Shown: piece after piece, positions 47,039 to 56,341 of the stretch
Layout: each line of letters begins with the position of its first letter
Numbering within the stretch: the stretch's first letter is position 1
Assembly: GCA_000751295.2 (NCBI GenBank)
Contig: CCMO02000001.1
Location: forward strand, 1,227,501 to 1,291,500
DNA length: 64,000 nt
Origin: a bacterium YEK0313
GTDB lineage: Bacteria; Pseudomonadota; Alphaproteobacteria; Rhizobiales; Phreatobacteraceae
Direction of reading: 5' to 3'
Made by a program: the position numbers and the translations under genes
The notes under the pieces: generated by a model
What the model saw: only the letters and a program-made list of their open reading frames with translations
What the model was told of the DNA's origin: nothing
Databases searched by the model: none

Positions 47039-47455
47039 CTAGCCGGCGCGGCGCTCGATCGCTTCCATATCGGCATCCGACAGGCCGAAATGATGGCCGA
47101 TCTCGTGCACCAGCACATGGGCGATGATCGCGCCCAGCGTGTCGTCGTGCTCGGCCCAGTAGTCGAGAATCGGACGGCGATAGAGCCAGATCATGTTGGG
47201 CATGGCCGCAGTGAGCTGCTCGGAGCGGAACGGCAGGCCGATGCCCTGGAACAGGCCGAGCAGGTCGAAATCGGTCTCCGCCCCGAGATCCTTCAGCACC
47301 TCCTCGGTCGGAAAGTCGTCGACCTGGATGACGAGCCCGGCGCAGAGCTTGCGGAAATCCTCCGGAAGCCGGCCATAGGCATCGTTTGCCAGGGCTTCGA
47401 AGGTCTCGAGGTCCGGCGCCTTCAGCGCCGCCAGTTGATCATGGGAAAGGGTCAT
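47039..47455 (-). CDS. Zincin-like metallopeptidase family protein
   Basis: The 138-residue protein has 'HVLVHEIGHHFGLSD', an HExxH zinc site, in a compact fold that fits the short alphaproteobacterial metallopeptidase family (DUF1025-like). The substrate is unknown. It precedes a small membrane protein and faces metA, sharing the minus strand with both. Confidence 0.88.
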   Translation of the reverse strand: MTLSHDQLAALKAPDLETFEALANDAYGRLPEDFRKLCAGLVIQVDDFPTEEVLKDLGAETDFDLLGLFQGIGLPFRSEQLTAAMPNMIWLYRRPILDYWAEHDDTLGAIIAHVLVHEIGHHFGLSDADMEAIERRAG

Positions 47456-47484
47456 GGCCTTGCATGGAGCGCGAGGGATCGGAC

Positions 47485-47736
47485 CTATTGGATATAGGTG
47501 ATGTAGAGGTAGATCAGGCAGCCGATCGCACCGATGACGGCAAGGGCCCGGCCGACCCGCTTGCCCCAGATCTCGGCCGGGTCGGTGCTCTCGTCCTTGG
47601 CCGAGAAAAAGTCGGCGCTGCGCTGCAGCAGCGAGCCGAGCACGGTTTCCGACTCCCGCTCGACCCGGTCGAGCGCGCGCCGCGCCTCTTCCTGCCGCTC
47701 GCGGTCGTGCCGGCTGCGATGATCGTCCTGTGCCAT
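47485..47736 (-). CDS. Small hypothetical protein with C-terminal membrane helix
   Basis: The ATG at 47736 gives 83 residues: a charged helical N-terminal part rich in Glu and Arg ('DRERQEEARRALDRVERESETVL') and one hydrophobic segment at the C terminus ('ALAVIGAIGCLIYLYITYI'). It looks like a tail-anchored or single-pass protein. A longer frame to 48156 is not credible. It lies 29 bases upstream of the zincin gene, suggesting co-transcription. Confidence 0.65.
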   Translation of the reverse strand: MAQDDHRSRHDRERQEEARRALDRVERESETVLGSLLQRSADFFSAKDESTDPAEIWGKRVGRALAVIGAIGCLIYLYITYIQ

Positions 47737-47919
47737 GGGCGGCGATCCTAGCCCGGATCGCACCGGCCCGCCATGGGCCCGCTCACGGCCAAGCCTTTCA
47801 CCGGCAAGGGGAAAAGTGGCAGGGGACGGTAGCCGCCGGCGGCGGCGGCCGCGGCCGCGCCCGGCAAGGGATTGGTATGATCTTCGCGGTAGGCTCTGCC
47901 TCCAAACCGGAGACCAAGG

Positions 47920-48186
47920 ATGATCGTCAGGCCCGCCGCGCCGCTCACCGCCGCCGCCCTCGTCGCCGCAACCCTGGCCTTGCCGGCGCCCGCCGCGGCC
48001 GGCTTTTTCGGGCGCTCCTACGACGATCCGGTGATCTATCGGCCGATCGTCAGCCCGCGCGTCTACTATTACCAGCCGCCGCGCGCCGACGAGGTCCTGC
48101 CCGCACCGCGCCACCGGCTGAGGACATCGGGCGCCTGCCGCATCCCGAGCCATCACGCCGTGCGTCCGCTGCGGCGCTGCCGCTGA
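47920..48186 (+). CDS. Small secreted hypothetical protein
   Basis: The 88-residue product has a probable signal peptide (residues 1-27, cleavage near 'AAAGFF'). The mature part is Pro/Arg/Tyr/His-rich ('VYYYQPPRADEVLP', 'RRCR' end) and basic. GGAGACCAAGG lies just before the ATG. No family is recognised. It is convergent with ftsY. Confidence 0.6.
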   Translation: MIVRPAAPLTAAALVAATLALPAPAAAGFFGRSYDDPVIYRPIVSPRVYYYQPPRADEVLPAPRHRLRTSGACRIPSHHAVRPLRRCR

Positions 48187-48201
48187 CCCGGCGCCTGCGT
48201 T

Positions 48202-49311
48202 TCAATCGTCCATGCCGACAATGGCGCGGGCGAAATCCCGGGCGGCGAAGGGTTCGAGATCGTCGATGCCCTCGCCCACCCCGATGAAGTGGACCGGCAG
48301 GCCGAAGCGGGCCGCCACCGCCACCAGGATGCCGCCGCGCGCGGTGCCGTCCAGCTTGGTCATGACGAGGCCGGTGACGCCGGCCGTGCGGCCGAAGGCC
48401 TCGACCTGGGTGATGGCGTTCTGGCCGGTCGTCGCATCGAGCACCAGCAGCACCGAATGCGGCGCAGCGGCGTCGATCTTGCGGATCACCCGCAGCACCT
48501 TTTCCAGCTCGGCCATCAGCTCGGTCTTGTTCTGCAGCCGGCCCGCCGTGTCGAGGATGAGAATGTCGGCGCGCGCCTCCTGCGCGGCCTTCATGGCGTC
48601 GAAGGCAAGGCCGGCGGCGTCCGAGCCCTGCTCGCGCGCGATGACCGGCGTGCCGGTCCGCTCGCCCCAGACCTTCAACTGCTCGATGGCGGCCGCGCGG
48701 AACGTATCGCCGGCCGCCAGCATGACCGACTTGCCCTCGGCCCGGAATTTTGCGGCGAGCTTGCCGATCGTGGTGGTCTTGCCGGATCCGTTGACGCCCA
48801 CCACCATGATCACGAACGGCGCCTTGCCGGCCCCGATGGCCAGGGGATGGGCCACCGGCTCGAGCACCTTCTCGATCTCGGCGGAGAGCACGCTGCGCAC
48901 CTCCTCGGGAGCAATGTCCTTGCCGTAGCGGCCCTTGCCCAGCGTCTCGGTGATCTTCGCCGCCGTGTCGACGCCAAGATCGGCCTGGATCAGCAGATCC
49001 TCGAGCTCCTCGAGCGTCGCCCCGTCGAGCTTGCGCTTGGTGAAGACGTCGGTGATGCCGCGGCCAAGTTTCGAGGAGGTCCGCGACAGGCCTTCGCGCA
49101 GACGCTGCCACCATTTCTTTTTCGGCTCGACGGGGGCTGCCGGCTCGGCGGGTGGCTCGGCGGCCGGGGCGCTGGCGACCGGCGGCGCGGCCGGCACGAC
49201 CGGCTCGCTCGACGGTCCTTCCGGCTGCGGCGCGGCATTCTCCTCGCGTCCGAACAGCCGCTTGAAGAAGCCGCTCTTCTTCGGCTCGTCGGACTTCGGC
49301 TCATCCACCAT
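48202..49311 (-). CDS. ftsY: Signal recognition particle receptor FtsY
   Basis: FtsY docks SRP-ribosome complexes at the inner membrane. The 369-residue protein has an Ala/Pro/Glu-rich N-terminal region (residues 1-65) for membrane contact, then the NG GTPase domain with 'GVNGSGKTTTIGKLA' (G1), 'LLVLDATTGQ', 'DTAGR' and 'TKLDGTARGG'. Length is in the normal range for alphaproteobacteria. Confidence 0.96.
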   Translation of the reverse strand: MVDEPKSDEPKKSGFFKRLFGREENAAPQPEGPSSEPVVPAAPPVASAPAAEPPAEPAAPVEPKKKWWQRLREGLSRTSSKLGRGITDVFTKRKLDGATLEELEDLLIQADLGVDTAAKITETLGKGRYGKDIAPEEVRSVLSAEIEKVLEPVAHPLAIGAGKAPFVIMVVGVNGSGKTTTIGKLAAKFRAEGKSVMLAAGDTFRAAAIEQLKVWGERTGTPVIAREQGSDAAGLAFDAMKAAQEARADILILDTAGRLQNKTELMAELEKVLRVIRKIDAAAPHSVLLVLDATTGQNAITQVEAFGRTAGVTGLVMTKLDGTARGGILVAVAARFGLPVHFIGVGEGIDDLEPFAARDFARAIVGMDD

Positions 49312-49450
49312 GGCAGGCGATCTCTGTTGTCCGGCGGCGCGGGCCGTGCGCCGTTGACGGGGTCAGGTTGGTTTCGGCGGTCCCATTGCGGCGCGAAAGG
49401 CGTGCCGCCGAAGGGAGCATGTTGACTTCGGCTACCCCTTAGGGCGATCG

Positions 49451-50185
49451 GTGATGCCGATGCAAGCGCCGAACCCGCACAGCCCCGGGCACCCTGCCGT
49501 CGACGACCCCCTGGGTCTGCTGCCGCGCGTCCTCCACCGCGACGCCATGATGCTGATCATCGACAAGCCCGCGGGATTGCCGGTGCACAAGGGGCCGGGC
49601 GGCGGCGCCAATCTGGCCGACCATCTCGGCAGCCTGCGGTTCGGCCTGCCGCGCGACCCCGAGCTCGCCCACCGGCTCGACAAGGAGACATCCGGCTGCC
49701 TGGTGCTCGGCCGCCACCGCAAGGCACTGGCCCGGCTCGCCGACCTGTTCAAGGCCAACCAGATCGACAAGACCTATTGGGCGGTCGTCGAGGGCGGCCC
49801 GCAGACGGAAACCGGCACGATCGACCTCGCCATGGCGCCGCGCGATCCGAAGCGCGGCTGGTGGATGAAGATCGACCCGAAGGGCCAGCCGGCCGTTACT
49901 CGCTTTCAGGTGCTCGGCCGCGGCGGCGGCCTGACCTGGCTGGCGCTCGAACCCGTCACCGGCCGCACGCATCAGCTGCGCCTGCATTGCCAGGCGTCGG
50001 GCTATCCGATCCTTGGCGATCCCATCTATGGCCATGCGCCGCGCCACGGCGGACCCGGCCTTCACCTGATGGCACGCGCCATCGCCATTCCCTTCGACGC
50101 CAAAAAACCCGCCGTGACGGCCACCGCGCCGCCGCCCCGCCATATGCAGGGCGCGCTCGCCGCCTGCGGCTGGACGGGGGTCTGA
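49451..50185 (+). CDS. RluA-family pseudouridine synthase
   Basis: The 244-residue enzyme (GTG start) has the catalytic 'HRLDKETSGCLVL' motif with the essential Asp and the RluA signature 'TGRTHQLRLHCQASGYPILGD'. It lacks an S4 domain, consistent with small RluA-type enzymes modifying rRNA or tRNA; the target position is unknown. Confidence 0.92.
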   Translation: MMPMQAPNPHSPGHPAVDDPLGLLPRVLHRDAMMLIIDKPAGLPVHKGPGGGANLADHLGSLRFGLPRDPELAHRLDKETSGCLVLGRHRKALARLADLFKANQIDKTYWAVVEGGPQTETGTIDLAMAPRDPKRGWWMKIDPKGQPAVTRFQVLGRGGGLTWLALEPVTGRTHQLRLHCQASGYPILGDPIYGHAPRHGGPGLHLMARAIAIPFDAKKPAVTATAPPPRHMQGALAACGWTGV

Positions 50186-50493
50186 CCGGGCCTGCCGGCC
50201 CCGGCCGCGTTGGACACGCCGCTCATGGCAGGCAGCCGCCCCCTGCGGCCGGCGCATGGCGAGCCGTCACCGCGGCCGGCGGCACTGGCCTCGGCCCCGT
50301 GCGCCTGTCATAGAGGATCGTCTCTTCCTCCGGCCGCTGCGTGGTGTGGACCGCCGGCGAGGATGGAGCACCTCGACCATCGACCGTGCGGCCGCCGCGG
50401 GCGACTGCCGCAGATTTGCCGATGCCCGACCTTCGGAGGGTTCGCTTTTTGCGTTCGCTCCGGGTTAGGCTTGGCCGAGAGGGAGAAATGACC
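50186..50493. other. Non-coding stretch between the pseudouridine synthase and AMP-ligase genes
   Basis: About 308 bases with no convincing gene. It carries the ribosome binding site GGGAG (50481-50485) for the ligase and no recognisable terminator. GC-rich and T-poor; I see no clear promoter. Confidence 0.6.
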
Positions 50494-51726
50494 ATGGCTG
50501 GCCACTACGACAAGCGGGAAACCCGCGACCCGAGCGTGCGCGAAAAGGACCTGTTCAAACGCCTTCCCGCCGTGATCGCCACCGCCCTGACGGCGCCTGG
50601 CTGGAAGCGCCATCTCGGCAAGATCGATCCGCGCGCCATCACCTCGCGCGCCGCGCTTGCCGAGCTGCCCATACAGCGCAAGTCCGAGCTGCCGGCCCTG
50701 CAGAAAACGCATCCCCCGTTCGGCGGCTTCATGCCAGGCAAGACCGGCACTTTCGGCCGGCTGTTCGTCTCGCCTGGCCCGATCTTCGAGCCCGAGCCGG
50801 TCGGCCACGACGTCTGGCGCATGGGCCGCGTCCTGGCGGCCGCCGGCTTCAGGCGCGGCGACATCGTGCTCAACACCTTCTCCTACCACCTGACGCCCGG
50901 CGGCTGGGCCTTCGATTCCGGCGCGCGTGCCGCGGGCTGCGCCGTCATTCCCGCCGGCCCCGGCAATACCGAGCAGCAGCTCGACCTGATCGAGGCCTAC
51001 CGGCCGGTCGCCTATACCGGCGTTCCCGACTTCCTGAAGATCCTGATCGACACCGCCAAGGCGAAGGGACGCGACGTGTCCTCGATCACCAAGGCGCTCG
51101 TCTCGGGCGCCGCCTTTCCGCAGTCCCTGCAGGCGGAAATCGCCGGCCATGGCATCAGCGCCTTCCAGGCCTATGCCATCGCCGAATGCGGGCCGATCGC
51201 CTACGAAACCGAGGCGCGCGACGGCCTGGTGCTGAACGAGGACATCATCTTGGAGGTCGTGAGGCCGGGCACCGGCGATCCGGTGCGCGACGGCGAGGTC
51301 GGCGAGATCGTCGTGACCGTGCTCGACGTCCACCATCCGCTCATCCGCCTGGCGGTCGGCGACCTCACCGCGGTCATGCCCGGCAGTTCGGCCTGCGGCC
51401 GCACCAATACCCGCATCCGCGGCTGGCTCGGCCGCGCCGACCAGACCGCCAAGGTGAAGGGCATGTTCGTCCGCCCCGAACAGGTGGCCGAGGTGGTGCG
51501 CCGCCATTCAGAGATCAGCCGCGCGCGCCTCGTGGTCGCCCGCAGCGGCGAGACCGACACGATGACGCTGCACGTCGAGACCCGTGCCAAATCGGCCGAG
51601 TTCCTGGCCGAGGTCGGCGCCACCGTTCAGGCCGTGACCAAGCTGCGCGGCCAGGTGACCGCGGTCGCTCCGGGCAGCCTGCCCAACGATGGCAAGGTGA
51701 TCGAGGACGTGCGGCCGGTCGGCTGA
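50494..51726 (+). CDS. Phenylacetate-CoA ligase family AMP-forming enzyme, atypical
   Basis: The 410-residue protein resembles PaaK-like adenylate-forming ligases: 'FSYHLTPGGWAFDSGARAAGCAVIPAGPGNTEQQL' and the C-terminal 'GRADQTAKVKGMFVRPEQV' fit the family. The Ser/Thr/Gly-rich P-loop is absent: the aligned segment reads 'GTFGRLFVSPGPIFEPEPVG'. The substrate is therefore uncertain. The ATG at 50494 has the better ribosome-binding-site spacing; an ATG two codons earlier is possible. Convergent with the DoxX-like gene. Confidence 0.8.
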   Translation: MAGHYDKRETRDPSVREKDLFKRLPAVIATALTAPGWKRHLGKIDPRAITSRAALAELPIQRKSELPALQKTHPPFGGFMPGKTGTFGRLFVSPGPIFEPEPVGHDVWRMGRVLAAAGFRRGDIVLNTFSYHLTPGGWAFDSGARAAGCAVIPAGPGNTEQQLDLIEAYRPVAYTGVPDFLKILIDTAKAKGRDVSSITKALVSGAAFPQSLQAEIAGHGISAFQAYAIAECGPIAYETEARDGLVLNEDIILEVVRPGTGDPVRDGEVGEIVVTVLDVHHPLIRLAVGDLTAVMPGSSACGRTNTRIRGWLGRADQTAKVKGMFVRPEQVAEVVRRHSEISRARLVVARSGETDTMTLHVETRAKSAEFLAEVGATVQAVTKLRGQVTAVAPGSLPNDGKVIEDVRPVG

Positions 51727-51743
51727 CCGGCCTGGCGCCCGCC

Positions 51744-52133
51744 TCAGCGCAGCAGGGCGGCGTAGCGGTCGCGATAGGCGACGATCAGCATCACGCTCAG
51801 CAGGGCGAGGATCGCCGCGACCGGCATGCCGCCGGGATTGAGCGCGAGATGGAAGCCGATGATCACCGTGATGATCGGCAGGAGCAGGGCGAGGCCGAAG
51901 GCCGGCGCGCGGTTGGTCAGCAACAGCGCCGCGCCGACGAGATCGATCGTCTTCATCAGCGGCCAGAAGAAGCCCGACGTCTTGAGCGCATGCTCGAAGG
52001 CCTCGCCCGCCGGCGAGGTCGGCGGGTTGATGTAGTTCGTCCCGGTGAAGACCAGGAGAAGGCCGTCGATCCCACTGACCAGGAACAACAACCCAAGAAG
52101 AACACGTGGAATATCGACCAGAACGATCCGCAT
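51744..52133 (-). CDS. DoxX-like membrane protein
   Basis: The 129-residue protein has four hydrophobic segments and resembles DoxX-family proteins ('IPRVLLGLLFLVSGIDGLLLVF', 'TIDLVGAALLLTNRAPAFGLALLLPI'). The ATG at 52133 is chosen; GTG five codons earlier is an alternative. The function is unknown. Confidence 0.72.
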   Translation of the reverse strand: MRIVLVDIPRVLLGLLFLVSGIDGLLLVFTGTNYINPPTSPAGEAFEHALKTSGFFWPLMKTIDLVGAALLLTNRAPAFGLALLLPIITVIIGFHLALNPGGMPVAAILALLSVMLIVAYRDRYAALLR

Positions 52134-52410
52134 CTTTTCAGCCCCCACACTGCATCAGCACCCATGCGCCGGTTAGCAATGCGACGGCCGGCGGTCAATG
52201 AGACCGGAGCTGCTACCGGTCGCGGCCGGCCACCCACAGGGCGAGACATTACACGGCCGTCCACGATTTAGTTGCATTACTACATTGTGGAGTGAGGATG
52301 ACGCCGATCGAATGTCGCGGATTCCGCAGCGTTCGGCGTCGCGCTTCTGGCCCCGTGGAGCGCGCAAGTCCGCGGCAGTTGACGATGAGACCCAGCGCGG
52401 CGCCAGCCGT

Positions 52411-53442
52411 TCACAGCCAGCCCATCAGCTCGCGCGCGACGAGGTCCTCGATCACCTTCATGCCGAGATCGCTGTCGTTCAGGCAGGGAATGTAGCTGAA
52501 CTTCTCGCCGCCGTTCTCTTCGAAGATGTGGCGGTTCTCGCCGTCGAGTTCCTCGAGCGTCTCCAGGCAGTCGGCGGAAAAACCGGGGGCGATGATCGCC
52601 ATCGACTTGACGCCCTGCTTGGCCAGCGCTTCCACCGTCGCATCCGTATAGGGCTTGATCCATTCGTCGGGCCCGAAGCGCGACTGGAAGGTCATGGCCA
52701 GCTTGTCGGGTCCCATGCCGAGCGCGGCGCCGAGCCGCGTCCAGGTTTCATGGCAATGGCGGTAATAGGGGTCGCCGGCGTCGATATAGGCCTGCGGCAC
52801 GCCGTGGAACGAGGCGAGGATCACCTCCGGCTCGTAATCGAGGCTCGCCAGATGGTTGCGCACCGAACGGGCGAGCGCGTCGATATAGACCGGCATGTCG
52901 TGATAGGGCGGCGCGATGCGCACCGTCGGCTGCCAGCGCATCTCCATCAGCGCGCGGAACAGCTGGTCGTTGGCGGTGGCGACCGTCGCGGCGGCATATT
53001 GCGGATAGAGCGAGACGGCGAGGATCCGGTCGCAGCCGGCGGCCAGAAGGCGCTCGACCGCCGGCTTGATCGCCGGATTGCCGTAGCGCATGGCCCAGTC
53101 GACGATGATCCTGTCGCTGCGGCCGGCCAGCGCCGCGCCGAGCTTTTCGGCCTGATTGCGCGTGATCGTCTTCAGGAAGCTCTCGTTCAGCTCCTTGTTC
53201 CAGATCGTCGCATAGTCCCGGCCCTTCTTCTGCGGCCGGGTCTGCAGGATGATCAGGTTGAGCAGCGGCCACCAGATCGCCCGCGGCGTCTCGATCACCC
53301 GCCGGTCCGACAGGAACTCCTTCAGGTAGCGCCGCACCGACCAGTAGTCGGTGCCGTCGGGCGTACCGAGATTCATGATCAGAACCCCGATCTTGCCTTC
53401 CTTGGCCGGCTTGGGATCGGGCGGACGCGGCAGTTCGGGCAT
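52411..53442 (-). CDS. hemH: Ferrochelatase
   Basis: HemH inserts ferrous iron into protoporphyrin IX, the last step of haem synthesis. The 343-residue protein starts 'MPELPRPPDP', with a 50-codon extension rejected. It shows 'LNLGTPDGTDYWSVRRYLKEFLSDRRVIE' at the N terminus, the catalytic His in 'ILASFHGVPQAYID', and the conserved 'PGFSADCLETLEE' with its Glu. The 248-base space to the divergent SPFH gene shows no recognisable Irr box. Confidence 0.96.
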   Translation of the reverse strand: MPELPRPPDPKPAKEGKIGVLIMNLGTPDGTDYWSVRRYLKEFLSDRRVIETPRAIWWPLLNLIILQTRPQKKGRDYATIWNKELNESFLKTITRNQAEKLGAALAGRSDRIIVDWAMRYGNPAIKPAVERLLAAGCDRILAVSLYPQYAAATVATANDQLFRALMEMRWQPTVRIAPPYHDMPVYIDALARSVRNHLASLDYEPEVILASFHGVPQAYIDAGDPYYRHCHETWTRLGAALGMGPDKLAMTFQSRFGPDEWIKPYTDATVEALAKQGVKSMAIIAPGFSADCLETLEELDGENRHIFEENGGEKFSYIPCLNDSDLGMKVIEDLVARELMGWL

Positions 53443-53690
53443 CAGCGGCTCGCGAGTTCGAGGACGACGGCTCGGATTTCGAGACGAGCCGGGTGATACG
53501 CCGGATTTGGAAAGGTTGAAAGCTGCAAGGCGGCTGCCCCGGCCTGCCACGGGGACGGGCGCCGCGAAATGCGCGCCGCCGCGGCGCGCCATCGCAGCGA
53601 AACCGGCCGACGGGCATGCTAGCCTTGCGGCGGGGCGGCGCAGGTGCGGGCACCGGCCGCCGCCCGTGCGCGTTCCATCGGAGGCCTGAC

Positions 53691-54671
53691 ATGGTTCCCT
53701 TCTCCGGCAGCGACATCGCCCTCGTCGCGCTTGTCGCCCTTGCCGTTCTCATCGTCTTCTTCGGCGTCAAGACCGTGCCGCAGGGCTATCAATGGACGGT
53801 CGAGCGCTTCGGCCGCTATGTCCGCACGCTCCGCCCCGGCCTGTCGCTGATCATCCCCTTCGTCGACCGGATCGGCCACAAGGTGAACGTCATGGAGCAG
53901 GTCCTGGACGTGCCGAGCCAGGAGGTGATCACCAAGGACAATGCCAAGGTGACGGTCGACGGCATCGCCTTCTTCCAGTCGCTCGATGCCGCCAAGACCA
54001 GCTACGAGATCACCAATCTCAACCAGGCGCTGCTCAACCTCGCCATGACCAATATCCGCACGGTGATGGGCTCGATGGACCTCGACTCCCTCCTGTCCCA
54101 TCGCGACGAGATCAACGAGCGGCTGCTGCGCGTCGTCGACCATGCCGCCTCCCCCTGGGGCGTCAAGGTCAACCGCATCGAGATCAAGGACATCGTGCCG
54201 CCGACCGATCTCGTCGCGGCCATGGCCCGCCAGATGAAGGCCGAGCGCGAGAAGCGCGCCATGGTGCTGGAGGCCGAGGGGCACCGCCAGGCCGAGATCC
54301 TCAGGGCCGAGGGCGAAAAGCAGGCGCAGATCCTGGAGGCCGAAGGCCGCCGCGAGGCCGCCTTCCGCGACGCCGAGGCGCGCGAGCGCCAGGCCGAGGC
54401 CGAAGCCAAGGCGACCGACGTCCTGTCGGCGGCCATCGCCAACGGCAATGCCCTGTCGGTGAACTATTTCGTCGCCGAGAAATATCTCAAGGCGCTCGGC
54501 GCGCTCGCGCAGTCGCCCAACCAGAAGGTGCTGATCCTGCCGACCGAGACCACCCAGGTGCTCGGCTCGCTCGCCGGCATTGCCGAGATCGCCAAATCGG
54601 CCTTCGGCCCGGATGCGGTGCCGGCCGGCCGGCAGCCGCAGCGCGGCAGCGTGCCGCCCGCAGGAGGCTGA
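53691..54671 (+). CDS. SPFH/Band 7 (stomatin-like) membrane protein
   Basis: The 326-residue protein has one N-terminal membrane helix (residues 7-27), then the SPFH domain ('VPQGYQWTVERFGRYVRTLRPGLSLIIPFVDRIGHKV', 'NLAMTNIRTVMGSMDLDSLLSHRDEIN'). An Ala/Glu-rich helical stretch ('AEILRAEGEKQAQILEAEGRREAAFRDAEARERQAEAEA') follows. This matches QmcA/stomatin homologues that form membrane microdomain rings. The NfeD gene follows 11 bases downstream, a standard pair. The ATG at 53691 is preferred over an upstream extension. Confidence 0.93.
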   Translation: MVPFSGSDIALVALVALAVLIVFFGVKTVPQGYQWTVERFGRYVRTLRPGLSLIIPFVDRIGHKVNVMEQVLDVPSQEVITKDNAKVTVDGIAFFQSLDAAKTSYEITNLNQALLNLAMTNIRTVMGSMDLDSLLSHRDEINERLLRVVDHAASPWGVKVNRIEIKDIVPPTDLVAAMARQMKAEREKRAMVLEAEGHRQAEILRAEGEKQAQILEAEGRREAAFRDAEARERQAEAEAKATDVLSAAIANGNALSVNYFVAEKYLKALGALAQSPNQKVLILPTETTQVLGSLAGIAEIAKSAFGPDAVPAGRQPQRGSVPPAGG

Positions 54672-54682
54672 GGACGGGAACC

Positions 54683-55135
54683 ATGATCATCGACAGCTTT
54701 GCCGCGCTCGGCGCCTGGGGCTGGATCGCGCTCGCCGCGGTGCTGCTGGTCGCCGAGATCGTCGCACCCGGCTATTTCCTGGTCTGGCTCGGCGCCGCCG
54801 CGGCGGCGACCGGCGTGATCTTCCTCGTCCTGCCCGGCGCCGGCTGGCAGTGGCAGACCGGCGTCTTCGCCGTGCTGGCGCTCGCCAGCGTCGTCGGCTG
54901 GTTCCGCTTCGCCTGGAACCGCAAGGCCGAGGAGAGCGACCAGCCGCTGCTCAACCTGCGCCTCGAAAGCCTGGTCGGCCGCGAATTCGTCATCGACGAG
55001 CCGATCCAGTCCGGCCGCGGCCGCCTGCGCGTCGCCGACAGCGTCTGGGCCGCGACGGGTCCGGACTGCCCGTCCGGCACCCGCGTGCGCGTCAGCGGCA
55101 TCGACGGCACCACGCTGGTGGTCGAGCCGGTCTGA
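54683..55135 (+). CDS. NfeD-family membrane protein
   Basis: The 150-residue protein has two to three membrane helices (about residues 12-75) and a C-terminal OB-fold-like domain ('LESLVGREFVIDEPIQSGRGRLRVADSVWAATGPDCPSGTRVRV'). This is the short NfeD1b type without the protease domain, partner of the preceding SPFH protein. The start follows GGGAA. Confidence 0.93.
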   Translation: MIIDSFAALGAWGWIALAAVLLVAEIVAPGYFLVWLGAAAAATGVIFLVLPGAGWQWQTGVFAVLALASVVGWFRFAWNRKAEESDQPLLNLRLESLVGREFVIDEPIQSGRGRLRVADSVWAATGPDCPSGTRVRVSGIDGTTLVVEPV

Positions 55136-55141
55136 ACCTTC

Positions 55142-56107
55142 TCAGCGGCGCGGCGGCCAGGGCGCTTCCGCGACCGGCGTCAGCGGCCCCTTGCCGTCGG
55201 CGAACGAGACGAGATTGTCGACGACAAGCTGCGCCATGGCCCGGCGGGTATGGACCGAGGCCGAGCCGACATGCGGGAACAGCACGATATGGTCCATGGC
55301 GATCAGCTCGGCCGGGACCCGTGGCTCGTCCTCGAACACGTCGAGCCCGGCTGACCTGATGGTCTTCGCCTTGAGCGCGGCGATCAGCGCCTGTTCGTCG
55401 ACGACGGAGCCGCGGCCGACATTGATCAGCACGCCGTCCGGCCCCAGTGCTTCCAGCACCTCGGCATTGACGATCTTGTTGGTCGCCTCGCCGCCGGGCG
55501 CGACGATCAGCAGCACGTTGACGTCCTTGGCCATGCCGACGAGCGTCGGATAGTAGCGGTAGCCGACATCCTTCTGCTCCGTGCGGCCGTGATAGACGAC
55601 GGGCACGCCAAAGGCGTCGAGCCGGCGGGCGATCGCCTTGCCGATCCGGCCGAGGCCGAGAATGCCGACCTTGCGGTCGCGCAGCGTGCCGGTCAGCGGA
55701 TAGGGCTTGTCGAGCCAGCGGCCGGCGCGCAGATAGCGGTCGGTCTGCGGCAGTTCGCGCACCGTGCACAGGAGCAGGCCGAGCGCGGTATCGGCAACCT
55801 CCTCGTTCAGCACGTCGGGCGTGTTGGTCACGACGATGCCGTGCTCGCCGGCCCAGACCGCGTCGACCGCGTCATAGCCGACGCCGAAGCTGCCGACGAT
55901 CTTGAGGTTGGGCAGCCGGCCCATCAGGGCCGCGTCGGTCGGCGAATGGTTGCCGGTGGCAATCGCCACGATCGACGGCGCGACCTCACCCAGCATGGCC
56001 TCCTTGTCGGCCGCCTCCCACAGCTTGTGCACCGTGAAGCGCTGGGCGAGGCCCTCCTGGACCAGCGGCATCATCGGTCCGGTCATCAGGAGATCGGGCT
56101 TCGTCAT
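55142..56107 (-). CDS. D-isomer specific 2-hydroxyacid dehydrogenase
   Basis: The 321-residue protein has the NAD(P)-binding 'VGILGLGRIGKAIARRLDAFGVPVVYHGR' (about 140-170) and catalytic Arg, Glu and His in 'NVGRGSVVDEQAL', 'DVFEDEPRVP' and 'LFPHVGSASVHTR'. It probably reduces glyoxylate or hydroxypyruvate or a related 2-ketoacid. The start at 56107 matches the family; the frame extends 46 codons further. It is divergent from the ABC importer operon. Confidence 0.92.
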   Translation of the reverse strand: MTKPDLLMTGPMMPLVQEGLAQRFTVHKLWEAADKEAMLGEVAPSIVAIATGNHSPTDAALMGRLPNLKIVGSFGVGYDAVDAVWAGEHGIVVTNTPDVLNEEVADTALGLLLCTVRELPQTDRYLRAGRWLDKPYPLTGTLRDRKVGILGLGRIGKAIARRLDAFGVPVVYHGRTEQKDVGYRYYPTLVGMAKDVNVLLIVAPGGEATNKIVNAEVLEALGPDGVLINVGRGSVVDEQALIAALKAKTIRSAGLDVFEDEPRVPAELIAMDHIVLFPHVGSASVHTRRAMAQLVVDNLVSFADGKGPLTPVAEAPWPPRR

Positions 56108-56341
56108 GATCTGGCTCCCTTGGCGGCGAGCCCCGTCCGCGAGGCCGCACTCGATATCATCCGCGAACTTTCGAAGGGCCGGAAGCGCGACTGTGATCAC
56201 ACTTGATTTCGGAAATTCCAGCGTGCCACACTCCGGCCAACGCACGACCCCTTCAGTCCGGCCACACCGGACCGGATCACAGAGCCCAGGTCAAGGGGCC
56301 GAGACGCGAGGGGCACCAGTCCATCCTGGGAGGAAGCATAG

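Noticed and set aside
52270..52300. BlaI/MecI-type TACTACA operator half-site in the region before the DoxX-like gene
   Set aside because: Only one half matches (the opposite arm fits 4 of 7), and no BlaI-family gene lies nearby.
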